DNA from: Candidatus Saccharicenans sp.
GTDB lineage: Bacteria; Acidobacteriota; Aminicenantia; Aminicenantales; Saccharicenantaceae
NCBI GenBank assembly: GCA_024653215.1
Contig: JANLFU010000003.1
Span: 1 to 64,000 of the forward strand
DNA: 64,000 bases
Direction of reading: 5' to 3'
Part shown: positions 50,786 through 61,537 of the stretch, one piece after another
How the letters are laid out: the number at the start of each line of letters is the position of its first letter
Position numbering within the stretch: position 1 is the first letter of the stretch
Notes under the pieces: generated by a model
The model's input: the letters and a program-made list of their open reading frames with translations, nothing else
What the model was told of the DNA's origin: nothing
The model's database searches: none
Translations under genes and position numbers: made by a program

Positions 50786-51888
50786 CGGACGAAAAACGGC
50801 AGCTGCGCTGGCTGGAGCTCAATTACCTGGTCAGCGAAGGCCTGCTGTCCGCCCGCCGGGCTATCAGCCTGATGGAGGGGGCGGAAGAGCTGTTCTCCGC
50901 CGACGAAACCCTGTTTGAGAAAGCCAGACTCCGGCCGGCTGCCCGGCAGAAGCTTCAAAGCGGGGAGCTACAGGCCCGGGCCGAGGCCGAACTTGAGAAG
51001 CTGACCAAAAAAGAGTATACTCTCTTACCTTTTGAGGATGCCCGGTATCCCCGGCTTTTGAGGGAAATCGTCGAACCTCCACCTGTCCTGTACTGCCTGG
51101 GCCAGCCTGATGTACTGAGCTGGGCGGCCGTGGCTGTGGTCGGGTCGAGAAGACCCAGCGCCTATGGCCGGGTTATGGCCGACCGGCTGTCCGAGGCTCT
51201 GGCGGCCTGCGGGCTGGTGGTGGCAAGTGGCCTGGCCCGGGGAGTCGATACCCTGGCCCACCGGGGTGCCCTGCGCAGCGGGCGGACGGTGGCCGTCCTG
51301 GGGTCGGGCCTGGAAAATATCTATCCGAGAGAAAACAGGATGCTGGCAGAAAGGATAGCCGAAGCGGGAGCGGTGGTCAGCGAATTTCCGCTGGACTCCG
51401 AACCACTCAGCTTTCATTTTCCGCTACGAAACCGGGTCATCAGCGGGTTGAGCCTGGCCTGCCTGGTGATAGAAGCCAGCCTGAATTCAGGGGCACTGAT
51501 CACCGCCCGGCTGGCCGCCGACCAGGGACGGGAGGTCCTGGCCGTGCCCGGTCCAGTGGATTCGGAGTTGAGCCAGGGGACCAATTTGCTCATAAAACAG
51601 GGAGCCAAACTGGTGGAAGCGGTGGAAGACATTTTGATGGAGTTGCCGCCTCCCTGGAAGGAAGCGGCCCTGAGCCGGCTGGCGGAGAAGAAAAATTCTG
51701 CCCCTGAGCTTCAGGGCCGGGAAAAAGAAGTCTACCTGGCCCTGCCCGGGACCTCTCTTATTCACATCGACGATTTATCTGATAAAATTCAGATATCAGT
51801 GGCCGAGCTCCTGACCGTGCTGCTGGCCCTGGAAATGAAAGACCTGGTGGTGCAGGAAGCCGGGAAATTTTTTCGCAGGAGAATTTGA
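50782..51888 (+). CDS. dprA: DNA processing protein DprA
   Basis: A 368-residue protein loading RecA on incoming single-stranded DNA in natural transformation. It has the DprA core: VVGSRRPSAYG, VVASGLARGVDTLAHRGAL, LGSGLENIYPREN and SGALITARLAADQGREVLA. A winged-helix-like C-terminal domain follows. The GTG start overlaps the uspA stop (GTGA), and topA starts directly after the dprA stop. dprA-topA-xerC is a classical order. Confidence 0.95.
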   Translation: MTDEKRQLRWLELNYLVSEGLLSARRAISLMEGAEELFSADETLFEKARLRPAARQKLQSGELQARAEAELEKLTKKEYTLLPFEDARYPRLLREIVEPPPVLYCLGQPDVLSWAAVAVVGSRRPSAYGRVMADRLSEALAACGLVVASGLARGVDTLAHRGALRSGRTVAVLGSGLENIYPRENRMLAERIAEAGAVVSEFPLDSEPLSFHFPLRNRVISGLSLACLVIEASLNSGALITARLAADQGREVLAVPGPVDSELSQGTNLLIKQGAKLVEAVEDILMELPPPWKEAALSRLAEKKNSAPELQGREKEVYLALPGTSLIHIDDLSDKIQISVAELLTVLLALEMKDLVVQEAGKFFRRRI

Positions 51889-54267
51889 GTGGCTAAAGCC
51901 TTAGTGATTGTTGAGTCCCCGGCCAAGGCCAAGACCGTCAACCGCTATCTTGGTTCCGGTTACCTGGTCAAGGCCTCCATGGGACACGTCTGCGACCTGC
52001 CGAAGACCAAGCTGGGCGTAGACCTGAAGAACGATTTTAAGCCCACCTACCAGGTTATTCCGGAGAGGAAACGTCTGGTGGCCGAGCTCAGAAAGTTGGC
52101 CAGAGAGTCTGAAAAGGTCATCCTGGCAGCCGACCCGGACCGGGAAGGCGAAGCCATTTCCTGGCACCTGAGCCAGCTCCTGGCCCAGGAGAACGAGAAA
52201 GTCTACCGGGCAGTTTTCCACGAAATCACGGAAGAAGCCATCAGGGAAGCATTTAAGAAACTGGGACCGCTGGACCAGAATAAAATCAACGCCCAGCAGA
52301 CCAGGAGAATCCTGGACCGCCTGGTGGGCTACCTGATAAGCCCCCTGCTCTGGAAAAAAATCGGCCGGGGCCTGAGCGCCGGCCGGGTGCAGTCGGTGGC
52401 CCTCCGCCTCATCTGCGACCGGGAAAGAGAAATCAGGGATTTTAAGCCTGAAGAATACTGGACGATTGCCGCCATCCTGCGGGCTGAAAATCCGCCTGAA
52501 TTCCGGGCCCTGCTCGCGCGGGTGGACGGCAAAAAAGCCAGGATAAAGGATGAGAAGACTGCTCAGGAAATCCTGGAAGTTTGTCGCCGGCAGCCTTTTA
52601 TACTGGAAAAAATCCAGGTCAAGGCCAAGAAAAAGAATCCTCCTGCCCCCTACATAACCTCGACCATGCAGCAGGACGCCTACCGGCTGCTGCGCTTTCC
52701 GGTCAAGAAGACGATGATGGTGGCCCAGCGGCTGTACGAAGGACTGGAGCTGGGGGAGCTGGGCCCGGTTGGTTTGATCACCTACATGCGCACCGATTCG
52801 GTCCGGATTTCCGAGGTGGCCCGGGCTGCGGCCAAGAAGTATATCGCCGAGCATTTCGGCCCCGAATATGTGCCGGCCAAGGCTGCCCCTCACAAGTCCA
52901 GGAAGACCGCCCAGGAAGCCCATGAAGCCATCCGGCCCACCCACCTGGAGCTCACCCCGGACAGGGTTAAGCCGTACTTGAAAAAGGAAGAGTATGAACT
53001 GTACCGCCTGATCTGGAACCGGTTCCTGGCCTCCCAGATGAGCCCGGCCGAGGTGGAAGAGACCCAGTTTGATATCAAGGTGGATAAATATACCTTTGTG
53101 GCCCGGGGCGAGGTCATCAAGTTCAAGGGCTTTCTCGAACTTTATGAAAAACAGCACCTGCGTTTTGAGAACGCCGGAAATGGCGAGGGTAAACCGGGAG
53201 AAGCCACCGAGCCGGAAAAAGAAGAAGGCCAGCTGCCGGTGGCCAGAGAGGGTGAGACCCTCAGCCTGGTCGACCTGCAGAGCAAGCAGAACTTCACCCA
53301 GCCCCCGCCGCGCTATACCGAGGCCACCCTGGTCAAGGAGCTGGAGGCCCGGGGCATAGGTCGACCCAGCACCTACGCCCCCATCATCTCCACCCTTCAG
53401 GACCGGACCTATGTCATCAAGGAAGAGGGCCGCTTCCGCCCGACCGACCTGGGATTTTTTGTCACCGACTTTCTGGTCAAGAACTTTGCCGAGCTGTTCG
53501 ATTACAAGTTCACCGCCAGGATGGAGGAAAAACTCGACCGCATCAGCGACGGCCAGGCTGACTGGCTGGAGAGTCTCCGGCAATATTATGAGCTCTTGCA
53601 TAAGTACCTGGAACAGGGACATGAGACCGAGTCGGTAAAAAAGAACGGCATCCCGGTCGAGGATAAATGCCCGCGCTGCGGCAAGAACCTGGTGATCAAG
53701 GAAGGCCGGTACGGGAGGTTCAAGGCCTGCTCCGGCTACCCGGAATGCTCCTACAAGGAACCGATGGTCAAAAAAGAAAATAAAGTCACCGATAAAAAGT
53801 GTCCGAAATGCGGATCACCCCTCGTCTACCGCCGGGGAAAGTTCGGACCCTTCATCGCCTGCTCCACCTATCCGAAGTGCGATTATATCCAGAAGAAGGA
53901 AAAGATAGATACCGGCGTGCCCTGCCCGAAGGGTTGCGGCGGCACCATCATCAAGCGCCAGACAAGAAGAGGCAAGTATTTTTACGGCTGCAGCCATTTT
54001 CCCCGCTGTCGGTTTGCCAGCTGGGACGAGGTGCTTCTCCAGGATTGCCCGAAATGCGGAGCCAAGTATCTATTCAAGAAAGCCCCGGCCAAGAAAAAGC
54101 CTTATCTCTACTGTCATAACTGCGATTATGTCCTGTACCTGGAAGGAGAACCGTCCACCGGGCCGGCCGCTCCGGCCCCGGCCGAAACCGAAAAGCCTGC
54201 GCCTGCCACCACCCAGGCCGGCCAGGTTCCAGGAGAAACTGCCGGAAAAGATGAAAAAAGAGATTGA
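51889..54267 (+). CDS. topA: DNA topoisomerase I
   Basis: A 792-residue type IA topoisomerase relaxing negative supercoils. TOPRIM motifs are VIVESPAKAKTVNRYLG and DPDREGEAISWHL. The catalytic Tyr is in GLITYMRTDSVRIS. The C-terminal region has four zinc-ribbon cysteine groups (CPRCG, CPKCG, CPKGCGG, CPKCG). A Pro/Ala/Glu-rich tail ends the protein. It starts with GTG immediately after dprA and overlaps xerC by 17 bp. Confidence 0.97.
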   Translation: MAKALVIVESPAKAKTVNRYLGSGYLVKASMGHVCDLPKTKLGVDLKNDFKPTYQVIPERKRLVAELRKLARESEKVILAADPDREGEAISWHLSQLLAQENEKVYRAVFHEITEEAIREAFKKLGPLDQNKINAQQTRRILDRLVGYLISPLLWKKIGRGLSAGRVQSVALRLICDREREIRDFKPEEYWTIAAILRAENPPEFRALLARVDGKKARIKDEKTAQEILEVCRRQPFILEKIQVKAKKKNPPAPYITSTMQQDAYRLLRFPVKKTMMVAQRLYEGLELGELGPVGLITYMRTDSVRISEVARAAAKKYIAEHFGPEYVPAKAAPHKSRKTAQEAHEAIRPTHLELTPDRVKPYLKKEEYELYRLIWNRFLASQMSPAEVEETQFDIKVDKYTFVARGEVIKFKGFLELYEKQHLRFENAGNGEGKPGEATEPEKEEGQLPVAREGETLSLVDLQSKQNFTQPPPRYTEATLVKELEARGIGRPSTYAPIISTLQDRTYVIKEEGRFRPTDLGFFVTDFLVKNFAELFDYKFTARMEEKLDRISDGQADWLESLRQYYELLHKYLEQGHETESVKKNGIPVEDKCPRCGKNLVIKEGRYGRFKACSGYPECSYKEPMVKKENKVTDKKCPKCGSPLVYRRGKFGPFIACSTYPKCDYIQKKEKIDTGVPCPKGCGGTIIKRQTRRGKYFYGCSHFPRCRFASWDEVLLQDCPKCGAKYLFKKAPAKKKPYLYCHNCDYVLYLEGEPSTGPAAPAPAETEKPAPATTQAGQVPGETAGKDEKRD

Positions 54268-55138
54268 ACAGTTTCTCGACTTTCTAAAGTTTGAAAAAAA
54301 CGCCTCACCCCATACCATCGCCGGATATCGCCGTGACCTGAACCAGCTGGCCGCTTACCTTAAAGAAAAGGGACACACCTGGAGGACGGCCGAGACTCTG
54401 ACCCTGCGCGGCTTTCTGGCCGAGCTCCACGAACGGCGGCTGAAAAAGAGTTCCATCATCCGCAAGCTGGCGGCCATGCGCTCCTTTTTTGAATTCGGTT
54501 TAAGAAAAAAATGGCGCGATGATAACCCGGCCAGTGCCCTGGCCACCCCGCGGCAGGAGCAGAAGATTCCTGGATTCCTGACGGAGGAAGAAACCGCCCA
54601 GTTGCTGGAGTGGTCGGTTAACCGGGAGGACCCGCTGGAAGTCAGGGACCGGGCTATCCTGGAGTTGCTGTACGCTTCCGGGCTCCGGGTCTCGGAACTG
54701 ACCGGCCTGGACCTGGAGGACCTCCATCTCCGTGAAAGGCTGGTCAGGGTAAAAGGAAAGGGCAAAAAAGAAAGGATAGTGCCCTTCGGCCGTCAGGCGG
54801 AGAAATGGTTGCGGGAGTACCTGGCTTGCCGCTCCCGGCTTGGCCTGAAAAGCACCCCTTCCCCGGCCCTGTTCCTGAATTACCGCGGCCAGAGGTTGAC
54901 CGCCCGCTCGGTGCAGCGCCTGGTCCAGGACCGGTTGAAGCAGATAGCCGTGTTCCGCAAGATAAGTCCTCACTCGCTCCGTCATTCTTTTGCTTCTCAT
55001 CTCCTCAGCCGGGGGGCCGACCTGCGGGCCATCCAGGAGCTGCTGGGGCACCGAAGCCTGGCCACCACCCAGAAGTACACCCACCTTGACCTCGGCCGGC
55101 TTCTGGAAATCTACCGCAAGTCGCATCCCCGTTCCTGA
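54251..55138 (+). CDS. xerC: Tyrosine recombinase XerC
   Basis: A 295-residue recombinase resolving chromosome dimers. The N-terminal SAM-like domain reads FEKNASPHTIAGYRRDL. Catalytic residues are Arg in ASGLRVSEL, Lys in VKGKGKKER, His-xx-Arg in SPHSLRHSFASHL, His in LGHRSLATTQ, and the nucleophilic Tyr in KYTHL. The ATG at 54251 gives a normal length and overlaps topA. xerD is not present here, so xerC versus xerD is judged by the topA neighbour. Confidence 0.93.
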   Translation: MKKEIEQFLDFLKFEKNASPHTIAGYRRDLNQLAAYLKEKGHTWRTAETLTLRGFLAELHERRLKKSSIIRKLAAMRSFFEFGLRKKWRDDNPASALATPRQEQKIPGFLTEEETAQLLEWSVNREDPLEVRDRAILELLYASGLRVSELTGLDLEDLHLRERLVRVKGKGKKERIVPFGRQAEKWLREYLACRSRLGLKSTPSPALFLNYRGQRLTARSVQRLVQDRLKQIAVFRKISPHSLRHSFASHLLSRGADLRAIQELLGHRSLATTQKYTHLDLGRLLEIYRKSHPRS

Positions 55139-55242
55139 CGATTTTTAATTCAATCGGAGATGGCGATTGACCCCATCTTTTTGCCGCAGTCCTTATTTAC
55201 CCTATTTGTTCCTTCGAGGCTCGGGCCCGGCTAAAAGGAAGA

Positions 55243-55273
55243 GGGGCAGGCAAGTACGGTTCTTCCCTGCCCC
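55243..55273 (-). terminator. Rho-independent terminator for comEA
   Basis: The arms GGGGCAGG (55243-55250) and CCTGCCCC (55266-55273) pair perfectly. Read on the minus strand the stem is followed by TCTTCCTTTT. It lies 19 bp past the end of comEA and faces xerC in a convergent gap. Confidence 0.7.
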
Positions 55274-55291
55274 CGGTCTTGAAATTCCAGC

Positions 55292-55600
55292 CTATTTGCC
55301 CTCGCCCACGGTGATCAGGTCTTTAATCTGGTCGAAGACCTTTTCTCCGATGCCCCGGACCTTCATGATGTCCTCTATTTTCTTGAAAGGTCCGTTCTGG
55401 GTGCGATAGTCAACAATCCTCTGGGCCACTTTAGGCCCGATGCGGGGCAGGTTCTGGAGTTCGGCCGCGGAAGCCGTGTTGATGTTGATTTTGCCCGTCC
55501 CGGGTCTGGGCTGGTTCTGGGCATAGCCCGGGTTGAAGACCATCAAGCCGAAAAGAACCAGCAGGCTGAGTGCCAGTAATTTTTTGAAACCTCCGGTCAT
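55292..55600 (-). CDS. comEA: ComEA-like helix-hairpin-helix DNA-binding protein
   Basis: A 102-residue exported protein. A signal peptide (about 5-25) is followed by a short linker and a pair of helix-hairpin-helix motifs: INTASAAELQNLPRIGPKVAQRI and IEDIMKVRGIGEKVFDQI. The ATG at 55600 was chosen because a perfect AAGGAGG lies before it; the longer frame would place the signal peptide internally. ComEA binds DNA in the periplasm during uptake. With dprA nearby, natural competence is suggested. Confidence 0.85.
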   Translation of the reverse strand: MTGGFKKLLALSLLVLFGLMVFNPGYAQNQPRPGTGKININTASAAELQNLPRIGPKVAQRIVDYRTQNGPFKKIEDIMKVRGIGEKVFDQIKDLITVGEGK

Positions 55601-55804
55601 GAGAACCTCCTTTCGCTTAAAGAGATTGCTGGAAACGGGCCAGGACGGTCCCGCGGGTAACTTATTCAAATTAAATGAATTATATCAGAGCCGACCCGCT
55701 CTAGTGGTAAAGGTTGCTTGACGGGAGGTTTATTAAGGTTAACAAAAATTAACCCCCGGAAGACAGGGCCAATGACAAACCGGGACGGTCGGTACTTAGT
55801 TTGA

Positions 55805-56413
55805 TTATTTTTTCTTCAGGTAGCTTTCCAGGAAAAGCCGCACTTTTTTGAGGGCCCGGCCGCGGTGGCTGACCCGGTTTTTTTCTTCCGGCCGCAACCG
55901 GGCAAAGGATTTCTTGAGCGGGGGATAATAGAAAACCGGGTCATAGCCGAAGCCATTGTGGCCGTCAGGCTCCGTCAGGATCAGACCCCGGACGCGGCCC
56001 CTGAAGGTTTTTATGATCCGGCCCTGGCTGCCCAGGCTGGCCACGCAGACAAAGCTGGCCCATCGCCTGTCCCCCGGCACGGCGGCCATAAGCTTTAATA
56101 ATTTTTTTATGTTTTTCTGGTCGTTGGCCCCGGGGCCGGAAAATCGGGCCGAGTAGACCCCGGGCTGCCCGCCCAGGGCTTCCACCTCAAGGCCAGAATC
56201 TTCGGCCAGCACCAGACCCGGATATTTCCGGCTGTAATAAAGGCATTTGCCACGGCTGTTTTTCTCAAAGGTTTTTCCGGTTTCCCGGCATTTTCCGAAT
56301 TCTGGATACCTGTCGAGGCTTTCTATCTTAAGAGGTAGCCCCCGTAACAATTTCTTCAATTCCCGGACCTTGCCGCGGTTGGTGGTGGCCAGAAGCAAGC
56401 GCTGCTCAGTCAA
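55805..56413 (-). CDS. rdgB: XTP/dITP diphosphatase (Ham1/RdgB)
   Basis: A 202-residue house-cleaning pyrophosphatase. Key motifs are LATTNRGKVRELKKLL, LAEDSGLEVEALGGQPGVYSAR, HNGFGYDPVFYYP and the final VSHRGRALKK. The start is TTG at 56413 with GGAGG 9 bp upstream, overlapping the mgtC stop by 8 bp. It removes non-canonical purine triphosphates. Confidence 0.94.
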   Translation of the reverse strand: MTEQRLLLATTNRGKVRELKKLLRGLPLKIESLDRYPEFGKCRETGKTFEKNSRGKCLYYSRKYPGLVLAEDSGLEVEALGGQPGVYSARFSGPGANDQKNIKKLLKLMAAVPGDRRWASFVCVASLGSQGRIIKTFRGRVRGLILTEPDGHNGFGYDPVFYYPPLKKSFARLRPEEKNRVSHRGRALKKVRLFLESYLKKK

Positions 56414-57053
56414 CCCGGAATTCCTCCAGCTGTCCCAGGTTCATCAGGCCGTCGTTAAATTCCTGCTCTTTCTCCTCGCTGCCAATCGTGGAGAAATTCA
56501 GTATCAGGAAGGCTCCTTCCTTTTTGATGGTGAGTCTTTCCAGCTTGACCCCGTGATGAAAACTCAACTTGCGCAGCTTGCTCAGCAGGTCGGGAGCGTC
56601 TTTGTATTTGAGGTGATAGTGGTAAATATTTTTTTTCAGATAAACGTCCTCAATTTTCCTGAAGGCCACCAGGGTGGCGATGATCAGGGCGGTCAGGATT
56701 AAAGCGGGCAGGTAATAGCCGGCTCCAATGACCAGGCCCAGCCCGGCCACCACCCAGATGGTGGTGGCTGTGGTCAGTCCGATGACCATGCCCCGGGCCT
56801 GGATGATGGTGCCCGCGCCCAGGAACCCGATGCCGGTGACCACCCCGGCCGCCATGCGGATAAGGCTGTCGGGCGTGGCGCTTGAACCCTGGACCAGCCC
56901 TACGGCCAGGCTCATCATCATGGCCGAGCCGACGCAGACCAGGATATTGGTCCTGAACCCGGCCGGCTTCTGGCTGGCCTCCCGTTCGATGCCGACCAGT
57001 CCACCCAGGGCCACGGCCAGGATCAGTTTGAGTATAATTTCCAGTATATCCAT
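56406..57053 (-). CDS. MgtC/SapB family membrane protein
   Basis: A 215-residue membrane protein with about five helices and the MgtC signature GGLVGIEREASQKPAGFRTN, MAAGVVTGIGFLGAGTI and TTATTIWVVAGLGL. A soluble C-terminal domain (about 140-215) resembles the ACT-like domain of MgtC. Roles proposed for the family include magnesium-linked stress and regulation of ATP synthase. It is translated just ahead of rdgB. Confidence 0.9.
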   Translation of the reverse strand: MDILEIILKLILAVALGGLVGIEREASQKPAGFRTNILVCVGSAMMMSLAVGLVQGSSATPDSLIRMAAGVVTGIGFLGAGTIIQARGMVIGLTTATTIWVVAGLGLVIGAGYYLPALILTALIIATLVAFRKIEDVYLKKNIYHYHLKYKDAPDLLSKLRKLSFHHGVKLERLTIKKEGAFLILNFSTIGSEEKEQEFNDGLMNLGQLEEFRVD

Positions 57054-57204
57054 CCTTTTACCCTTTCCTCAGGCTGGAGCCATCAGTCGCGGTGGCGGTT
57101 CCGGAACCCGCCCTTCCCAATTTTATTAAAAAGCCCGCGAAATTAGAAGTGGAAACCGTGGAGCGGATTAGATTTGTCCGTATCTCTGTGCTAAAATTCA
57201 CTAA

Positions 57205-58518
<1,314 letters not shown>

Positions 58519-58681
58519 AAAAAGAAATTTTCTGATTGTAAGTCAGTCTGGCTGGCGCCCGGTACAGGTATTATCTTAGTTACCGGCCAGGTATCGCTGA
58601 TCGATAATCATTTCTCTTCGGATTAAATACTTTTTGCTTTTTACCTTCTTGTTCTGTAATCTTTTTATAAAGGGATCAAAG

Positions 58682-59827
58682 ATGAAAAAGTTTTCATGTA
58701 TTCTGTCTGCCGGCCTGGTGATGTTGAGCCTGCTGACGCTGCCCTCTGCCGGGCAGGTTCAGAAAATCCGGTTAAGAGTGGTGAGCGAGCAGGCCAACAT
58801 CCGGTTGAGACCCGATATCGCCAGTGAAATGCTATGGCAGGTGGCCCAGGGTACTGAACTGGAGTCGGACAGAAAGGAAGGCGAGTGGTACCTGGTCACG
58901 GTGGGTAAGCCTGATGGCTCCAGGATTCAAGGCTATGTGCATGAAAGCCTGGTTGAAGTGATGGATTCCGGGGTAAAGCCGGTCCCGGTGGCGCCGGTTC
59001 GCCAGCCGGAAGAACCGCGACTGCGGGCAGTGGAGGTCAGGCCGAGGCCGGAAAGACAGGTCCGCCCTGATTACCTGCTCACCCTGGCCGGGGGCGGTTT
59101 CTACCTGTCTCCGACCGATCTGAACCGGGCGGCCCAGGGCGTTACCGATTATTACCTGGCCGACCTGGGAACAGGAAAAAAGGCCAGCCTGGATGGCTTG
59201 CACTTAGTCTGGTGCTACGGGCTGGAGTTTTTCTATCCGCTGGGCAGGCGGGTTTTTCTCGGTCTGGGCTTTGAATACATGCAGGGAGCCAAGGACTCGA
59301 CCGTCAGTTTCACCCTGGACAGCAGTTCCTACCGCCTGTTGACCCGCCCCGGCCTCAGGAATTTGTCCTGGCGGGTATCCCTGCTTTACCAGCCGGCCGA
59401 TATTTTTTATGTCCGGGCCGGACTTGAGGTCCACCTGGCCCGGGCCAGCTATCTTTACCGGCTGGAGCAGGATGACCTCTGGCTGGAATGGAAGGGCCGG
59501 GCCAGCGGCCTTAATATCGGCTGGATGGAAGCGGCCGGGGTTCAGTGGCCGGTTACTTCCTGGCTCCAGGTCTATCTGGAAGGAGCTTACCGCTATGCCC
59601 GGATAAGAAATTTCGAAGGCCACAACGAATATAGCGACTCGGACGGGCTGATGAGAACCGAGAAGGGGAAGCTCTATTACTGGCTGGTGGAAGCCGATGG
59701 TCAGTATTATCCAGCTCTTTTTATCCGGGAACGCACGCCGACCGAGCCCGGAGTCCTGGACCCGAGGCTGGCCGATATTAATCTTTCCGGGTTCAGCCTG
59801 AGGGTCGGGTGTCGCCTGGTTTTCTGA
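58682..59827 (+). CDS. Exported SH3b protein with barrel-like C-terminal domain
   Basis: A 381-residue protein of unknown function. A signal peptide (about 4-23) is followed by a bacterial SH3 domain at about 27-100 (LRVVSEQANIRLRP, GWYLV-like WYLVTV). A Pro/Arg-rich linker leads to a large beta-rich region (about 135-381) with alternating aromatic residues and terminal Phe (RVGCRLVF), like an outer-membrane barrel. It could bind peptidoglycan with SH3b and sit in the outer membrane. AAGGGA precedes the ATG at 58682. Confidence 0.7.
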   Translation: MKKFSCILSAGLVMLSLLTLPSAGQVQKIRLRVVSEQANIRLRPDIASEMLWQVAQGTELESDRKEGEWYLVTVGKPDGSRIQGYVHESLVEVMDSGVKPVPVAPVRQPEEPRLRAVEVRPRPERQVRPDYLLTLAGGGFYLSPTDLNRAAQGVTDYYLADLGTGKKASLDGLHLVWCYGLEFFYPLGRRVFLGLGFEYMQGAKDSTVSFTLDSSSYRLLTRPGLRNLSWRVSLLYQPADIFYVRAGLEVHLARASYLYRLEQDDLWLEWKGRASGLNIGWMEAAGVQWPVTSWLQVYLEGAYRYARIRNFEGHNEYSDSDGLMRTEKGKLYYWLVEADGQYYPALFIRERTPTEPGVLDPRLADINLSGFSLRVGCRLVF

Positions 59828-59855
59828 CCGCAACTCAATTTTCTCAAGAATCAAT

Positions 59856-59885
59856 TTGTTTATTTCTGCCCGAATTTCTTATAAT
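59856..59885 (+). promoter_or_regulatory. Promoter for the NSS transporter pair
   Basis: TTGTTT (59856-59861) and a perfect TATAAT (59880-59885) with an 18-bp spacer, upstream of the TTG start at 59927. Confidence 0.5.
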
Positions 59886-59926
59886 GCTTTCTTTGAACCG
59901 ATAATAGAGAAGAGGCGGAGGTCCGG

Positions 59927-61387
59927 TTGAGTCAGAGAGAGCAATTTGTTTCCAGGCTGGGATTCGTGGCCGCGGCCATCGGCATGGCCGTGGGCACCGG
60001 TAACATCTGGCGGTTTCCCAGGATGGCCGCCCAGTACGGCGGCGGGGTTTTTGTCCTGGTGTACCTGCTGGCGCTTCTGCTGTGGTCAGCCCCGCTGTTG
60101 ATGGTGGAGATGTCAATAGGCAGAAAAACCAGACTGGGGCCGATCGGCGGCTTCCGTGATTTTGTCGGGGAAAAGTATACCTGGATGGGTGGCTGGATGG
60201 TGGCCGTCTGTCTTCTGATAACTTTTTATTATGCGGTGATCACCGGCTGGTGTGCCAAGTATTTCGTGCTGTCCCTGCAGGGTGCTTTTCGCGAGGGGGT
60301 GGATACGGCCGCCCTCTGGAATAATTTCCTTCACAACCGGTGGCAGAACATATTCTTTCAGGCGCTGGCCATCGGCTTGTGCGGTTTGATCATTTACCGT
60401 GGCATTCAGAAAGGCGTGGAGAGAATTAATAAAATCCTGGTGCCTGCCCTGTTCCTGTTTCTGATCGTGGCCGCCCTCCGGGCCGTAACCCTGCCCGGGG
60501 CCAGTCTGGGCCTGCGTTATTTATTTGTGCCTGACTGGTCGAAGCTGGCCGACCCGGCCACCTGGCTTCAGGCCTTTACCCAGTCAGCCTGGTCCACCGG
60601 TGCCGGCTGGGGCCTGATGCTGACCTATGCCGTTTACACCAAAAAAAGAGATGATATTCCCCAGAACTGCCTGGTGGTCGGGTTCGGCGACAATTCGGCG
60701 GCCCTGCTGGCCGGGCTGGCCGTCATCCCGACCATTTTTGCCCTCTCGCCCGACCTCGGGGTGGCCAGGGCTTCTCTTTCCGACAACATGGGCCTGACCT
60801 TCATTTCTCTGGCCGGCCTGTTTCCCAAGATGAAAGGCGGGCTGGTGGTGGCTCCATTCTTCTTCCTGGCCATGCTGTTTGCGGCTTTGAGTTCTCTGAT
60901 TGCCGAGGTTGAGCTCGGGGCCAAGGCCCTGATGGATTTTGGCTGGACCCGGAAGAAAAGCACAATGGTCGTTATCCTGGCCTGCCTGGTCCTGGGCCTG
61001 CCCTCGGCCGCTTTCCCATCTTTCTTGCTGAACCAGGACTGGGTCTGGGGCATGGCCCTTCTGGTCAGCGGGTTCTGGACAATCCTGGCTGCCAGGAAAT
61101 ACGGCCTGGAAAAACTACGCCGGGAAATCAATACCGGGGCTGACCTCAAGCTCGGTCGCTGGTGGACGTTCATTATTAAATACATTTCTCCCTGCATCTT
61201 CCTGGCGGTTACCGGCTGGTGGTTTTACCAGGCCATCGGCTGGGATAGAAAAACCTGGTGGCATCCCTTCAAGACCAGTTCAGCCGGAACCATTCTTTTT
61301 CAGTGGTTGATATTGCTGCTAATAGTTCTGCTATTAAACGGGGCCCTGGCCCGCTGGACCAGGAAGCCTGTGGAAGATGAGGACTGA
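59927..61387 (+). CDS. Sodium-coupled amino acid transporter (NSS/SNF family)
   Basis: A 486-residue transporter with about 11-12 membrane helices. It has the NSS hallmark GFVAAAIGMAVGTGNIWRFP, with unwound TM1 residues for sodium and substrate, and the motif TGAGWGLMLTYAVY later. The start is TTG, 4 bp after GGAGGT. A 30-residue protein follows, as for methionine/alanine transporters of the MetPS type. Substrate is probably a neutral amino acid, but this is inferred. Confidence 0.9.
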   Translation: MSQREQFVSRLGFVAAAIGMAVGTGNIWRFPRMAAQYGGGVFVLVYLLALLLWSAPLLMVEMSIGRKTRLGPIGGFRDFVGEKYTWMGGWMVAVCLLITFYYAVITGWCAKYFVLSLQGAFREGVDTAALWNNFLHNRWQNIFFQALAIGLCGLIIYRGIQKGVERINKILVPALFLFLIVAALRAVTLPGASLGLRYLFVPDWSKLADPATWLQAFTQSAWSTGAGWGLMLTYAVYTKKRDDIPQNCLVVGFGDNSAALLAGLAVIPTIFALSPDLGVARASLSDNMGLTFISLAGLFPKMKGGLVVAPFFFLAMLFAALSSLIAEVELGAKALMDFGWTRKKSTMVVILACLVLGLPSAAFPSFLLNQDWVWGMALLVSGFWTILAARKYGLEKLRREINTGADLKLGRWWTFIIKYISPCIFLAVTGWWFYQAIGWDRKTWWHPFKTSSAGTILFQWLILLLIVLLLNGALARWTRKPVEDED

Positions 61388-61388
61388 G

Positions 61389-61481
61389 ATGGAAGTCATC
61401 GCCTGGATGATAATTATACTGGGGATCAATTTTGGCGCCCTGGGCTACTTTCTATGGAGGATTCTCAGGAAGAGAGGTTAG
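61389..61481 (+). CDS. Small transmembrane partner of the NSS transporter (MetS-like)
   Basis: A 30-residue reading frame: MEVIAWMIIILGINFGALG, then YFLWRILRKRG. It is one membrane helix ending in a basic tail, with GAGG 6 bp before the ATG. It starts 1 bp after the NSS stop. In Corynebacterium a similarly tiny subunit, MetS, is required with MetP for methionine and alanine uptake, and comparable small proteins occur after NSS genes elsewhere. Size and context agree with that family. Confidence 0.72.
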   Translation: MEVIAWMIIILGINFGALGYFLWRILRKRG

Positions 61482-61537
61482 CCCGCTGACCAGGGGGGCA
61501 ACTGATTCCGGCTGGAAAAACCAATACCACTGAGATT

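Noticed and set aside
51901-53622. 573-codon minus-strand frame opposite topA
   Set aside because: It mirrors topA in full. The GC-rich codon pattern of topA leaves the opposite strand free of stops. The translated text is rich in Gln, Gly, Leu and His and has no domain or ribosome site.
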